38,709 bases of DNA from contig JAKSYS010000604.1 in the NCBI GenBank assembly GCA_022925895.1, forward strand, positions 1-38,709, written 5' to 3'. Below, one piece after another: positions 11,936 to 22,900 of the stretch (the first letter of the stretch is position 1; every line of letters starts with the position of its first letter). Source of the DNA: Fragilaria crotonensis. Its lineage: Eukaryota; Bacillariophyta; Fragilariophyceae; Fragilariales; Fragilariaceae. Below the pieces are notes generated by a model. It had not been told where the DNA came from, did not search any database, and saw nothing but the letters and a program-made list of their open reading frames with translations. The translations under genes were made by a program, and so were the position numbers.

Positions 11936-12148
11936 CGTTCTCAATGATATAATTCAGGCTTTTCAGTGGCGATATTGAATAAGGGTTGGGGGCGGGGTTT
12001 CAGGTTGGTCCTCATTTGTGCATAGTTTTAAGAAAAAACGTAAAACCATGATGCTGTGCTTGGAAATACGACGGAATACTCATGTACTGAGTAGCACGCA
12101 TGTATCATGTATCCTGTACGAGTACTCGGAGTACACCGATCCGGGTTG
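11936..12148. promoter_or_regulatory. Upstream region of the glycosyltransferase gene
   Basis: This is the 5' flank of the minus-strand glycosyltransferase gene, ending at the palindrome at 12149. It includes a palindromic GTACGAGTACTCGGAGTAC at about 12117-12135, a motif family repeated elsewhere in the window. No TATA box or other defined promoter element could be fixed. Confidence 0.3.
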
Positions 12149-12493
12149 GTTTCGATTAGAATGCAAGGAAATGACGTCAAGCCGTACCAATCAGTACCGA
12201 GCCCAGGACGTACAACCTACGGTGATACAGTACTCCAGTAAGACAGTAGCATAGGGAGAGCATGCTGATTGGTACGGCGTGACGTCATTTCTTGCATTCT
12301 AATCGGATCCGTACCCCCACGATAAGACATGCTCTTACTGTACCGGATCCGATTAGAATGCAAGGAAATGACGTCACGCCGTACCAATCAGCATGCTCTC
12401 CTATGCTACTGTCTTACTGGAGTACTGTATCACCGTAGGTTGTACGTCCAGTGCTCGGTATTGTTTACGTCATTTCCTGCATTCTATCGAAAC
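12149..12493. repeat. 345-bp near-perfect palindrome made of two inverted MITE-like units
   Basis: The arms 12149-12314 and 12339-12493 are reverse complements over most of their length, with a loop of about 24 bp (12315-12338). Mismatches are a few 1-nt indels and one larger difference of about 9-10 bp near the outer end. Each arm is itself bounded by an inverted motif: GATTAGAATGCAAGGAAATG then ACGTCAAGCCGTACCAATCAG at 12154-12194, and its reverse complement at 12268-12305, so each unit resembles a non-autonomous inverted-repeat transposon (MITE). The palindromic core TGACGTCA occurs at three of the four unit ends and is degraded at the fourth. RNA from this region would fold into a long double-stranded hairpin. 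No transposase reads in it. Confidence 0.85.
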
Positions 12494-13560
12494 TCATTTT
12501 TCGATTTTTTTCAAAAAAGCATTTCTTATGAGGGGGGGTACATCGAATTGGGGGGGGTCAGATGATGTACCTTTTTGATGACCTAGGGTCACATTTTCAA
12601 AATCTGACCCCCCCTCATGTACCCGGGGTCAGTACTGTATCATTGCTCCAGTGGGAATATACAGTGACCTTTTGTGGCTTTTCACTGCATGTTTAATACC
12701 ACAAAACGTACAAATACCTGATCCTCGTGTTTTCGTCGAACGTTGGAGCTGTTGTGTACTCGGATTATGGGATATCTCAACAATTGCCCTGCAATCGAAA
12801 CGCATCCTGCACTGTGATCTGTGATGACACCTCAAAATGATGCACGCCCTCCCAGCATAGATATACAACGATCACTCCCCCAATATTAAGTACAAGTAGG
12901 AGTCTCACAATCAGCATTGTGCGAATGCCAACAATGTTGGATACAATTATCAACTTGCAGTGTATCAAATTGTGTGCACGTGTTCCCAGTGCCCACTCAC
13001 GCCGTTCTCGCTCCGGTAATCGGAAAACTGCGCGGTGGTTCAGTACACAGTACTACAGTACACGATAAAGATTGCCAATTTTTCAATTTTTTTTGAAGGG
13101 TACATCGATGTACCCAGGGTACACAAGAGGGCCGGTGTACCCCCAACGATAAGACATGCTCTAAGTAGTATGCAAAATTTAGGGAGCGCGGGTACGTCCC
13201 CTAATCGAGCCGATCGAGCTTTCTAAAACAATCGACTCCATGAAAATTATACTTCATGTTTTATATCTCATAGTGCAAATTAAGTTACACATCACCTTCA
13301 CCTAAGAATCTCAGGCTGCTCCTATGAGGACAGGTATCTACCCCACACTGTGCCAGTAGTCAGTAGATGTCAGTACTACCGTTCACTACTGCAGGTGATG
13401 GCCGGTTCTATTATTAGTGGACATACACGAGCTCCCGTCATAGCTGAAGTTTCGAATACAGTACACAATTATTGATATCATTGCATACATATTATTTAGA
13501 GAGTTCCTGTTTTTCTGTTTTTCAGCAATGTATACTTCAATAGATTCAAGCAACTCAATC
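12494..13560. repeat. Repeat-rich spacer with G/C-run inverted repeat
   Basis: No gene is recognised. A G-run followed by TCAGAT (about 12549-12566) is inverted as ATCTGA followed by a C-run (12602-12616). GTACATCGA after a poly(T) tract occurs at about 12538 and again at about 13100. GTACCCCC plus CGATAAGACATGCTCT occurs in the palindrome loop (about 12311-12336) and again near 13137, with one extra A in the second copy, indicating a third fragment of the same repeat family. A minus-strand frame at 12629-12868 has a CxxC but no recognisable domain. Confidence 0.5.
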
Positions 13561-14480
13561 AATGATTGTCACATCTGTTGGCACCACACCTATTCTGCTG
13601 AAGTGGTTGAATTCAATTTCTTCTGATACTTCCTTGACATCAGTGTGTGTATCAGGATTCACCGGATCAGCCCAGTGAAGGGATTACAACATCACCAGCA
13701 TGCAACCATTGCAGGCAAGCCAGACAGAGGTAATGAGGTCTTTGTAGAATGCTTTGGAGGCAGCATCATGGGACCTGAAGCAATGGACAGCTGATTTGCC
13801 ATTATTGTCAGGAATTCACCCCACCACCTTGGTCAAACCTACTGACATCACAGAAGTTAACTCATAAGGGGGAGGGTGGTCTTGTGACCAAACAGTGGAA
13901 GCTGCTGTGTCATGAATACAAAGTCAAAGGATTGGAAAGGACCACTGGCTTGATGTTTGGAAGAACAGCCATAACAATCCAACATCAGGGCTAATTCCAC
14001 GCTTCTCAAGGGTTTGACAACTATCCATTGTCAATGATTGCATCCTTCTTTGTTCATGCATGCACTTTGAGCATATAGGTATTCCGTGTTGTCCCCAGAT
14101 GCATGTTTTGAGTGCAATTGATGATGAGTGTGCAGGTATCTGCCACCACAATGTGGCAGTCACCTGGTGGAAGGCGTTTATCAATTATGGGTTCAGCAGC
14201 ACTGACCCAAGCTGTCAGAAGGTTTCTTCCCTTTACCACAACTGCTCTTCAATGATATACATGGTCCATCTCTCCTGAAGGGATCCAAACTTCCAACCGT
14301 GAGGTCCAACATAATTTGATCAATTCTTTGCTGTGAAACAAACGAAGGAAACATGCATCAACTATAGCATTGCAACCATTAACGCCACTTTATGTCAGTC
14401 TGGTGCCTCAAGTTTCATGTTGTCAACCTTGAGTATGATAGTGATGACCTTCTGTTGACAGGAAGCAGAGAGGTCGATTT
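13560..14480 (-). pseudogene. Unrecognised coding-like remnant, possibly mobile-element derived
   Basis: Overlapping minus-strand frames 13924-14184 and 14054-14239 read RLPPGDCHIVVADTC, ENCTQ-like and WGQHGIPICSKCMHEQ, with 1-nt shifts between them. That pattern suggests a broken protein with a Cys/His-rich strand rather than chance. I considered a piggyBac-like transposase ('ADTC' in the position of the second catalytic Asp) but the surrounding order does not match, so the family is left open. Confidence 0.25.
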
Positions 14481-14504
14481 CAATGATGACAAGGGTGGGG
14501 GGCC

Positions 14505-14819
14505 TTGCAATACGCAACAAGATACAAACACATCGGGAATGATGATTGCATAATGGTGTTCCCAGATCCAGATACTCGTGCCATTATCGGTGTGGACAGC
14601 ACTCCATATGGTGTCCTTGTTCTCCTTGCAAAGCAGCTAGCCCAAATTCTGGACAGGAATTCTTCTCCTGACAAACTCCAGCATTATAAGGATTTTCTAT
14701 CAAGTGCCATAGCAGAGAAAAAGCAAGGACTAGTAATGAAGGCAAACAAAGGAAAATCAAGTGTGGCTTCTAACAATAGAATGAAGAAACATGGAACAAA
14801 GCACATGGCATTCCAATGA
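14505..14819 (+). CDS. Hypothetical 104-codon ORF
   Basis: This open frame reads QYATRYKHIGNDDCIMVFPD, then GVDSTPYGVLVLLAKQLAQI, and ends in a lysine-rich tail (AEKKQGLVMKANKGKS). No domain is recognised and no neighbour suggests a role. It lies in repeat-rich DNA next to coding-like debris, so it may be part of a dead mobile element. The reverse strand is also open here, which weakens the call. Confidence 0.2.
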   Translation: MQYATRYKHIGNDDCIMVFPDPDTRAIIGVDSTPYGVLVLLAKQLAQILDRNSSPDKLQHYKDFLSSAIAEKKQGLVMKANKGKSSVASNNRMKKHGTKHMAFQ

Positions 14820-15267
14820 TGTGCTGTTTGTTGTCACCAATTTAGAGAACACTTGCTATCTTTACCATAGTTGCAGAAACTTTTGTTATCTCTAATTTTT
14901 TGTAAATATAATTGCAACACTAAGATAAGAAACTCAAATGTTTACTCTTCATCATCATCCGAATCATAGTCCCCGAGAGCAAATGCGTTGACGGTCACAG
15001 AAGCTTATGGCATTAAGGCAATCGTGACACCACCATGACTTTACCAACTCCCTCTTCTGGCAACAAGTGCAACATACGAGTCGCGTGCAGTTCTCACACA
15101 TGATAAGTGTTGATGCAGTACAATAAAGAACTTTGAAACTGGTGGCATGAAGGGAAAATGGTGCATGGCAATGCAGTGCAACTACGGAATGAGTAGAAGA
15201 GAGAATTTAGGTACCAGCGAGTAGAGAAAGGAATGTGGAGAAACGACTCAATTGCTAAATATTTTTT
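14820..15267. other. Spacer, nothing recognised
   Basis: AT-rich sequence between a weak ORF and the minisatellite. No gene, repeat or RNA signature is seen. Confidence 0.4.
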
Positions 15268-15544
15268 GCAAATGTTGGTGAAAGATAACGAGGGTTTTGC
15301 AAATGTTGGTGAAATATGACGAGGGCTTTTGCAAACATGGTGAAAGATTAGGAGGGTTTCTGCAAACATGGGTGGTGCAGAAAAGAGGGTTTGTGCAAAC
15401 ACCACGGTGCAGAAAGTTAACGTGGGTTTTTGCAGATGTTGTAAAAAATAATGGGGGTTTAAGCAAACATGGTGCAGAACAATGCATAACAAGGGGTTTG
15501 TGCAAACATGGTGCAGAAAGATAACAAGGGTTTTTGCAAACATG
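15268..15544. repeat. Minisatellite, eight units of 31-39 bp
   Basis: Eight consecutive imperfect units each start GCAAA(C/T)(A/G)T or a variant and end in a GGGTTTT-like block. Unit starts are 15268, 15299, 15331, 15362, 15395, 15432, 15463 and 15502, with a partial ninth at 15536, giving lengths 31, 32, 31, 33, 37, 31, 39 and 34. The common core is GCAAACATGGTGCAGAAAG followed by ATAACRAGGGTTTT. The unit lengths are not multiples of three and vary, so the open frames on both strands (149 codons minus, 75-76 codons plus) are a consequence of the repeat and not evidence of a protein. Confidence 0.85.
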
Positions 15545-16199
15545 AAGAGCCTTCACAATTCACAAGCAAGGACAGCATTTCTTCCTGTGATGTTGGACAC
15601 TACAGGGATGAGCAATTGGGAAGGTGCTGCAGGAAGCCATCATTGCAACTTGCAACGCTCTTCCTTTTCTGGGTGCACTCCTTTTCTGTGCAATCAGTTG
15701 CTTTCTGGGCAGCCGAGCTCTTCTTCTTTCTGGCATGACGTTTTGCAATATAGATGTCACGACTCACGACCCTTCCCTTTGGAAATAGGAACATTGTTTT
15801 CAAGAGCCTTGTTTGCCTTTGTTGCGGCGGCATCAGTGCTGCCGTCATTGTTCCCAACGCCCATTGCGGTCGTCACGGTAACATCCAGTACGTATCAACA
15901 GTTGTGGAAGGAATTGCTGTGATTGTGACAACATTGAGGGTGACATGACCAAAAGGAGAATAGGAACAGTGCCAATTTCAATAAATGACTACTACTTAAA
16001 GCAGTAGTTAACACTTAATGCAGTTACAAACATGTCTGCTGTTGTAGCTCATCAAGTAATTATTTGTCATAGCTACTTGACTGCAGAGACAGCCAAAGCC
16101 TGAGATATTGAAGATCAGCACCTGGACGCCACAACTGAAAGTGCTTCTGAAGGTCAGTTCATGAGATTTACAGAGAAGTTGGTGATGTTTACTTTCCGG
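15545..16199. other. Spacer with no recognised gene
   Basis: Short frames occur on both strands (15754-15948 plus; 15600-15857 minus, lysine/arginine rich). None has a recognisable domain. This is probably decayed mobile-element flank. Confidence 0.3.
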
Positions 16200-17450
16200 A
16201 GGGCATATCCTGAAATTTGGTGCTTTCCAGCAGCAACTTGCCTCCATGTTGTGACCAGCACCCTACCTTGACTCTGGTAAGCCAAGGACAAACAACAGGT
16301 CCATCCACGATCAGGCGGCTTGAAACCCGTGATGCCAGCAGAATACTCGGAGTGTACCGTGCTCCAGACTGTAACTTCTCCAACCAACTCAGAGTCCTCA
16401 AAACAAGAGCAGGCGGGTTTGCCATGTGACTGAGATCACCAAAGTTAACTCCAAGAGGCATTGAAACCTGCTTCCATATACAATGTACTCACCCGCGATG
16501 CAATATGTCCTACCATGCCTTGCCATTGACGAAGAAGACCTTGGCCCAGTACAGACACAGAACAAAACAAAGTCCTACACCAACATCTTGACGCGACTGA
16601 CCACCAGATTTATTCCATGGCATCAGCAGAGCTTTGGCGCTACAACAACTCATGTCCAACACTCATTTTGACCTCAGATCAACACTTTTGCTGCAACATC
16701 ACTTTAACCAAACTCTTGCACAGCAGGCTTGGTGCAACGACGAGTCAAAACTGCGCAAGCAGCTTGTCTGAAAGATGGAAAACTCAACAGAAGGTCACCC
16801 AGTACATGGCAGCAACCCCACCAACAACAAGAGACGGTTTCGTCAGACGGGCGTTCCCCGGCCCCGCAGCAGAACAAATTTTAACAGCGCAAGTACCTTA
16901 AACTCTACCCAGCAACGAATGACAGTAGGACGACAACCAGCTTCCTCCGACACCACAATCCAAAATCCTTTGCCGGTTCACCGGCCGGAAGCAAAGTACC
17001 ATATACGGCAGATCTCCGCAGTGTCCCTTTGCGTATGCACGCAACGACACACACGGCAAGCAATCCGAGAGCAATACCTCATTTCATGGGAGCCAGCCGT
17101 TAAAGGTTTCCGATTGTCTCAAAAGCTCTTCACTCCTTGACAAGCAACCTCTGGAAAGTGCACAGCAATGCGGTCATACATGACAAGGACAAGCATGAAA
17201 AAGTAACAAGATGTACAGCTGAGCAGGTGGAAATCCAACATGATTACTATGACAATTGCCAGCTCCTACCGACCGCAGATCAACGCTACTGCGACCAGCC
17301 TATCGACACAATCTTAAACTCCACCCAGTCGGTTCGCCGTAGTAGGTGGTTACGACAGGTCCAACGTTCCCGAGCGACTCGACTACTCGACATCGCTCTC
17401 AAGCGGACAATGACTCAATACTTTCCGATACATGTACTTCCTGTACGCCT
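16200..17450 (+). mobile_element. Non-LTR retrotransposon fragment, copy 2 (RT thumb to tail)
   Basis: This is the 3' part of an element of the same kind as at 4740-8960. It reads DASRILGVYRAPDCNFSNQL and LKTRAGGFAM (16336-16428), the post-palm RT region, then PAMQYVLPCLAIDEEDLGPV (16490-16550), parallel to SIYLPAMSYSLPAI of copy 1. Further on come AIREQYLISWEPAVKGF (about 17060-17110), LWKVHSNAVIHDKDKHEK (about 17146-17200) and the basic tail SVRRSRWLRQVQRSRATRLL (about 17326-17390). The RNase H domain is not recognisable between them. Several frame changes occur. It is 5'-truncated, as is usual for non-LTR insertions, and preserves the tail better than copy 1. Confidence 0.6.
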
Positions 17451-19440
17451 ACACAAGTGCCAGGCAGGACAAGTACCAGCACAGGTTGTTATGCATCCTG
17501 ATCCGCCACCACCAGCGGCACCGCCTCCCCCATCTCAGACGTCTATCCTTGTTCGGTATTTTTCTCTACGCTAAGTCAGATATCTACAGATCTCCGCCAG
17601 TCTGCAATGCGACATGGCCAAGACAGGGTACAAAGTTAGTTGCTGCGAAAGCTTCTCCTCTCAAAATCCTTGCCCTGTCCATGCTACTAGAGAGATGCCT
17701 AGGTTGGGCATACCGTGTGAGTCCTTGCAAAAGTTTATAATAGAGCTATAAACCTACTATGTAATTCATTTTACATTTTTATTCATACTCTTGGGCTCTG
17801 GAGCAGGCCTCATTATTTTCATTTCTTTGTTTTGATAGTTTTCCCGAAATTAAGGTCTTCAAAACTACCGAAAATAACGGTGACTGGCACTTTTCTCTCG
17901 TACAACGCCGTGTAAATATTGGTCAAACTTTGACAGTCAAAGGGATCGTAATGAACAAGTGATTTGAAAATTCTGAAGTTACAAAGTACTCACCATGACA
18001 CCCAAAAAGGCCATGGATGCTTTGAAATTCCATCAAGATTGTTCTCTGAAGTATGCTTTGCAGATTGTGGAGGTCAACTTATGTCAAATGATGTGTAGTG
18101 TATGGTATGATATCTGTCTACAAACTTTGGCAGCAGTGGCAACAATGACACCGCATCCTGACCCTGAGTACAAGAGGGCAACAAATATGTAATAAAGGAT
18201 AAAACATAGCTCCATGGTGCACTGATTAATTGCGTTGTTTGCCATATTTCAAAAGCATCATGCATCATAGTGCTGGGCAATGGAATATAACAAGTTCACA
18301 GCACATACGAGAAAGAGAACTTCACCTTGACTGAAACACAAGCAACAATCAACCTATAAAAACAAAGTACAACAAGAAGCAAGGATCAAGAATCAGACTA
18401 TGCAAAAGAGTAGAATTTTCTCCTTTCTTGATGAAAACATGGTGCCAAGAAAATCATTGTCAACAAATGTAGAGCAAGATCTACTTATTGGGGGTGGTGT
18501 TCGAAAACAGGATTCTTGGATAGCAGCGTTGTTCATAACTTTGCCCCTGAGTAGTAAGAGGAGAACAATGGAAGCTCATGTGAATGAGTTTATCTTTTAC
18601 AGCGCGTGTCATATCACTGATGACAATTCTGCAGCAGAGCTGTCGTAGTGGGGTGGAAGTTGGTATTGGCTTGACAGGAGCAAGCAAGAACAGCAGCAGA
18701 TGCTGATTCATTGCCGAGTAAGGGAAGCACAAAGCACGAAGGATTGAAGCGGGGTCACCAGCAGACTGTGATAAGGTCCTGAAGGAAGGAATCTCCTTTC
18801 TGCTAATAATTGTCGACGTTTTACAAAATTTTGGAGAGCCGAGTGTAGAGGATGGATTCTGGGAGAGTCCTTGATGACCCCCCCCCCCTGCTCCATCAGA
18901 TCTTCCGGTGGGGGCTGTGTTGCATCGCACCAAGGGATCGTCCAAAGATGCACCACAACATCAGATGGATTGCATCTTGTCGGTAAAGGTGTTTAGGGAA
19001 AGTATTGCATACATTCTAGGCCTTCTTCAATATCTTGTTTATATTGCATAATGCCATGAAGTAGGATTCAAGATGAGATTGGATGCTCCTACTAGCTAAC
19101 TCAATGAAGGCACTTCAATCCTTCAAAGAATGTTCGGACCGAATAGCTTAAGAGTAGAATCCAATGAAAGAATATCATGGTGGCTTTGCTAATGTATGTC
19201 CAATATGAGCTTGGTCAAATCTACTAGCTTCGCCCTCCTGACTAGGACAGCAAAGGGATAGACATTGAAAGGTAGCCAATTTACAATTAGCAGTGCTGCT
19301 CTTTGGACTGAAGTTAATAAATGCATACAATGCAGAACCATGGAGAGTGGGTTCACTTAGAAATAAGTTCATTCGGAAAGAAAAAGTGGAAATTTAAGGC
19401 ACTTAATGGTGAGTAAACAACGACAAAAAACTAATACCGA
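17451..19440. other. Gene-poor spacer with weak ORFs
   Basis: A Pro-rich stretch follows the retroelement tail (about 17500-17550). Open frames at 17995-18192 and 18400-18648 (plus) have no recognisable domain. An 11-base C run lies near 18878-18888. No gene is supported. Confidence 0.3.
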
Positions 19441-19914
19441 ATTTAAGCCGAAAATAACTTTTCAAAACTAGTAGAGAAAAAGCTGTTTTCGTTGTTTCCG
19501 TGTTTACACAAAAATAGTGAGGCCTGCTCTTGGTGTACTTGAGACAACTGTACTCTCTAGTAGCTAGTACTCGTAGAGCACAAGTATACGATATTTTCGG
19601 CTTGTTCCGGTACTACTGTACGTACGCATGACTTTTAGGAGATTTGGGAGTGTCATACCGAGGACATATTTATCATACAGTACATTGTATATCTATAGTA
19701 TAGGTACTACTATGCAATATGCAAGCACATGACTTGAAATTCCTGGCACTCGCTCTCCATTACGAACTATCAGTACAGATATACCCCAATTAACCGGACG
19801 AGGATTGTGTTGAGTCGATAGAGTTGTCGTGAACTGCCGGTTACAAGTAAAGTCCCATCTTCACATTCTGCAGATTGCTTACACTCTGTATCTGCTGCTG
19901 TGGTCGTTGACGAC
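19441..19914 (+). promoter_or_regulatory. 5' flank of the large beta-propeller gene
   Basis: This is AT-rich DNA with several GTACTACT/AGTAC steps ending just before ATG 19915. It presumably holds the promoter and 5' UTR. No specific element could be assigned. Confidence 0.3.
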
Positions 19915-22900
19915 ATGGATCCTCAGCTCGCCGACAAGCTGAAGAAAGTCCGTCGGAAGATGGACGACAAGCGCAAAGTGAGGCAATTCCTCCCGCGGGA
20001 GAGGAGCTTACTGCTCTCAATGCGGCAATATCGCAGGCAGCTCGGCGCAAGGAATTGTTGCGTCTCAGGAGGAGCGTCAGTAACAACAAGACTGGTGAAG
20101 CGCCCTATAATTCTCCACCGGTACCCGCTGCGCCTGCTGCTACTCCAAGAAGAGTCCAATCACAAACTTATGAACAGTCGGATTCTTCCTCGGACGAGGA
20201 AGAAGATCATGTCACCCCAATCTCAGAGCGTCGATTGCCGCAAGGTCCATCACTTCTGGATGACACTGATTCTCCACCCACCACAGATTTTGCTAATTTC
20301 GGGACTGAGTTTGGCATAGAAGATGAAGTCGTAGCAGAGTACGTGCCTCCCACGTTTGATGTCGCCGAACTAGAACAGAGACCGGAAGAACCCATGGATT
20401 TGAGTCCACTCGAAGATCCACCCCTCCGACGACCGCCAGAAGTTTACCTCGAATCCAAGACACTCCTTCGCAATATCACGCTCTGCAAACCAATTTCAAA
20501 CCCTCTAACTGGAAACGTTATTTGCTGCCGCATGAAACGAGACAAGGTTGTCATTCACGAAATGGAACTTGCCACTGGCATGGAAGTTGCCTGTACTGTC
20601 CTCCTGAACGCCGAATTGCAACAAAAGATCATGAGCGTCTATGGATGCTCTGCACTCAACGTTAAACGCGTCTTACAACTCTCAGCCGGCCTCCACAAAC
20701 CTCCAGGTCAAACCAGAGTCCGTCTTTCCGCACTCGTTGAATTCACGGTCCTGACCCCCGCCGGCACGACACAATCTCAAACTTCCCTCGTCATCTGGCA
20801 GTGGGGTTACGCGCCGAATTCTCCCATTGCCCTCCAGTCCGTCCTCTCCCCACCGAACCACGCCGATTTCACATACCAAGCAACCTCCTTGACGACAGGC
20901 GACGGATTGGTCTTTTTGGCTGGGTACGCCCAGCGTAAGGGTCCGTGCGTCTTTGTCGCACGTCCCACTGTCAAGGACACGTGGGCTGCCAATTTCTTGG
21001 GACAATCCAATTCCTCCATCAGTTGCCTTGCTGTCACCAGGGAGGCCCATCGACAACACAAACTCTTGGCCATTGCCATGCAAGATGGAACCGTCAGCGT
21101 GTGGACCTACGAGGCAGCTGTTGACCGCAAGGCGGCCAAAGTCGAAACGAAAGTTATTTTGCCACTCTGTCGGCTAGATGGTGGACGTTATATTCGGATG
21201 GAGCCGATAACTCGTCTTGCAGGCGATGACGAGGTGATTACTAAGGGTGGAATGATGGAAGTTGACGACCATAATGATGAAGTACACTTCTGCACACATT
21301 TGGAATGGAAAACGCCAGATTCGAGCTACAATTCTCTTTTGTACTTGGCCGCCGCCTTTACCAACGGAATAGCAATATTCCACGTCCAACTGCCATTGCT
21401 CGTCGATCTTGTCAATCCTACTCAACACGCCGCGTCGGACGCAAGCATCGTCAGCATTGCAAAGCGAGGGGTCCTGCCACGCCCAATTCCGAAACCCAAG
21501 GCATCAACACAGCTGTCGCAAACGGTCGCTCTGCGCCCGTTTTGTGCGGCGAGATGGAGTACCCCCAGTGATTGGTCGGGTATTTCATGGGTCGATTTGG
21601 GTCCTCATGTCGCACCATCGCTGGCTGTGTGGTTGGAGGACGAAGAAGTTGCTGCAGCGTGTATGCTTGGTGCGATTGACATGGAGATGGGAGGCAAATT
21701 CCGAATCCTTTGCGAACACTTTTTGCCGCATTCAACTGGCTGTTTACTTTCTACCAGTTCCATGGGATCCATTCTCTGTTACGGAAATGGCAAAATAGAA
21801 GCGTTGACCCCGTCTCTTACCACCGATGCATCCTACTTTGCCTCGATTCGCCAACCTATTTCGGCGACACCTCCCGGGTTGGATTCGGCAGGATACGTGT
21901 CTGTAAGCAATACTGATAAAGATGGTGTGCTCCATGTGTACACGGTATCACAATGCGAGCGTACACTTTCAAATGAAATGGATTCCATGGTTCCTAATGC
22001 AAGCCGTTCGGATTGGACTAGCCCGCTGCAACGCCATTTTTTGGTTCGGTCCTTTGTTGGAGACACCAAGGAAGGGCAAGAGACGGTCGATGGCGATGTC
22101 ACTGGCGGTTCTTTTGCGAACGTTGTGTGCGAGCTACGCAACGGACCAGGCATGGTTCCCCATCGTATTGTAAAATGCGTTGGGAGTCCTCTTTGCGCGA
22201 TTCTTTTCCGAAGAACCCTTGCCAGTGCTCGAGGAATTATTTTGGACCCTACCCATGTTCAAATCTATGACTTGAACACTGGCGCGGTGGTTGAATCTCG
22301 AGAAGCTCGAGACATTGTGTTCCTTCCAGGGAAGGTAGGCCAAGAGCGAGCCTTAGTACTGGGAGCCGATGGGACCATGATTTACATGCTTACTCGCCGG
22401 TCCTTGCATCCCTCAGAAAAAGAGGAAGATCGAACTGCGATGCGCTTTGAGGACGGCATCCCATACCGACCACTTCTCGGCTTTGAGAATGATCAGAATT
22501 ATATTGACTGTCGGAGGATTCTTGCTGTCTTCTCCGGAAATCAAGTTGGCATAATTGTAGTTGGAAAGAGGGTCAATGATGGTCTAGTTTGCGTCGTGGC
22601 TGGTAATCGTGAGCCCTTGATCGACGACATGAGTCGCTTGATCCCGCACACAAAGGATGGTTGTCTTTGGTTGAGAAATGGCGAAGAAGTTTTGAGTCTT
22701 TCAGAACTTCCTCAATACGAAGAAGGGCGTCACTGTATTGCAGTGGCGACTCAAGCGCGAGTGATCCTTGTGTCGTCAGCGCGACTGAACATTCGAGCGG
22801 AATGTGTTTCTGCACTAGCGTCCAGCAACTTGGCGTCAATTGGATCTCACACTGTTGCTTTCATTTCATGTGATAACAAAGTCAGATACCTTTGTTGCCT

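Noticed and set aside
13924..14239. piggyBac transposase
   Set aside because: Only a short VVADT-like match; the order of surrounding residues does not follow piggyBac, so it is left as an unrecognised remnant.
15094..15543. 149-codon minus-strand ORF with repeats of Phe/His/Val/Cys/Lys
   Set aside because: Entirely produced by the minisatellite; unit lengths vary and are not multiples of three, so the peptide repeat shifts frame.
15268..15544. CRISPR-like array
   Set aside because: The units are degenerate along their full length with no unique spacers, and the genome is eukaryotic.
19978..20036. 59-nt intron near the start of the giant gene
   Set aside because: GTGAGG...GCAG would restore frame, but it is very short and the skipped bases read as good coding sequence (GEELTALNAAISQ) in the downstream frame. 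Kept only as an alternative.
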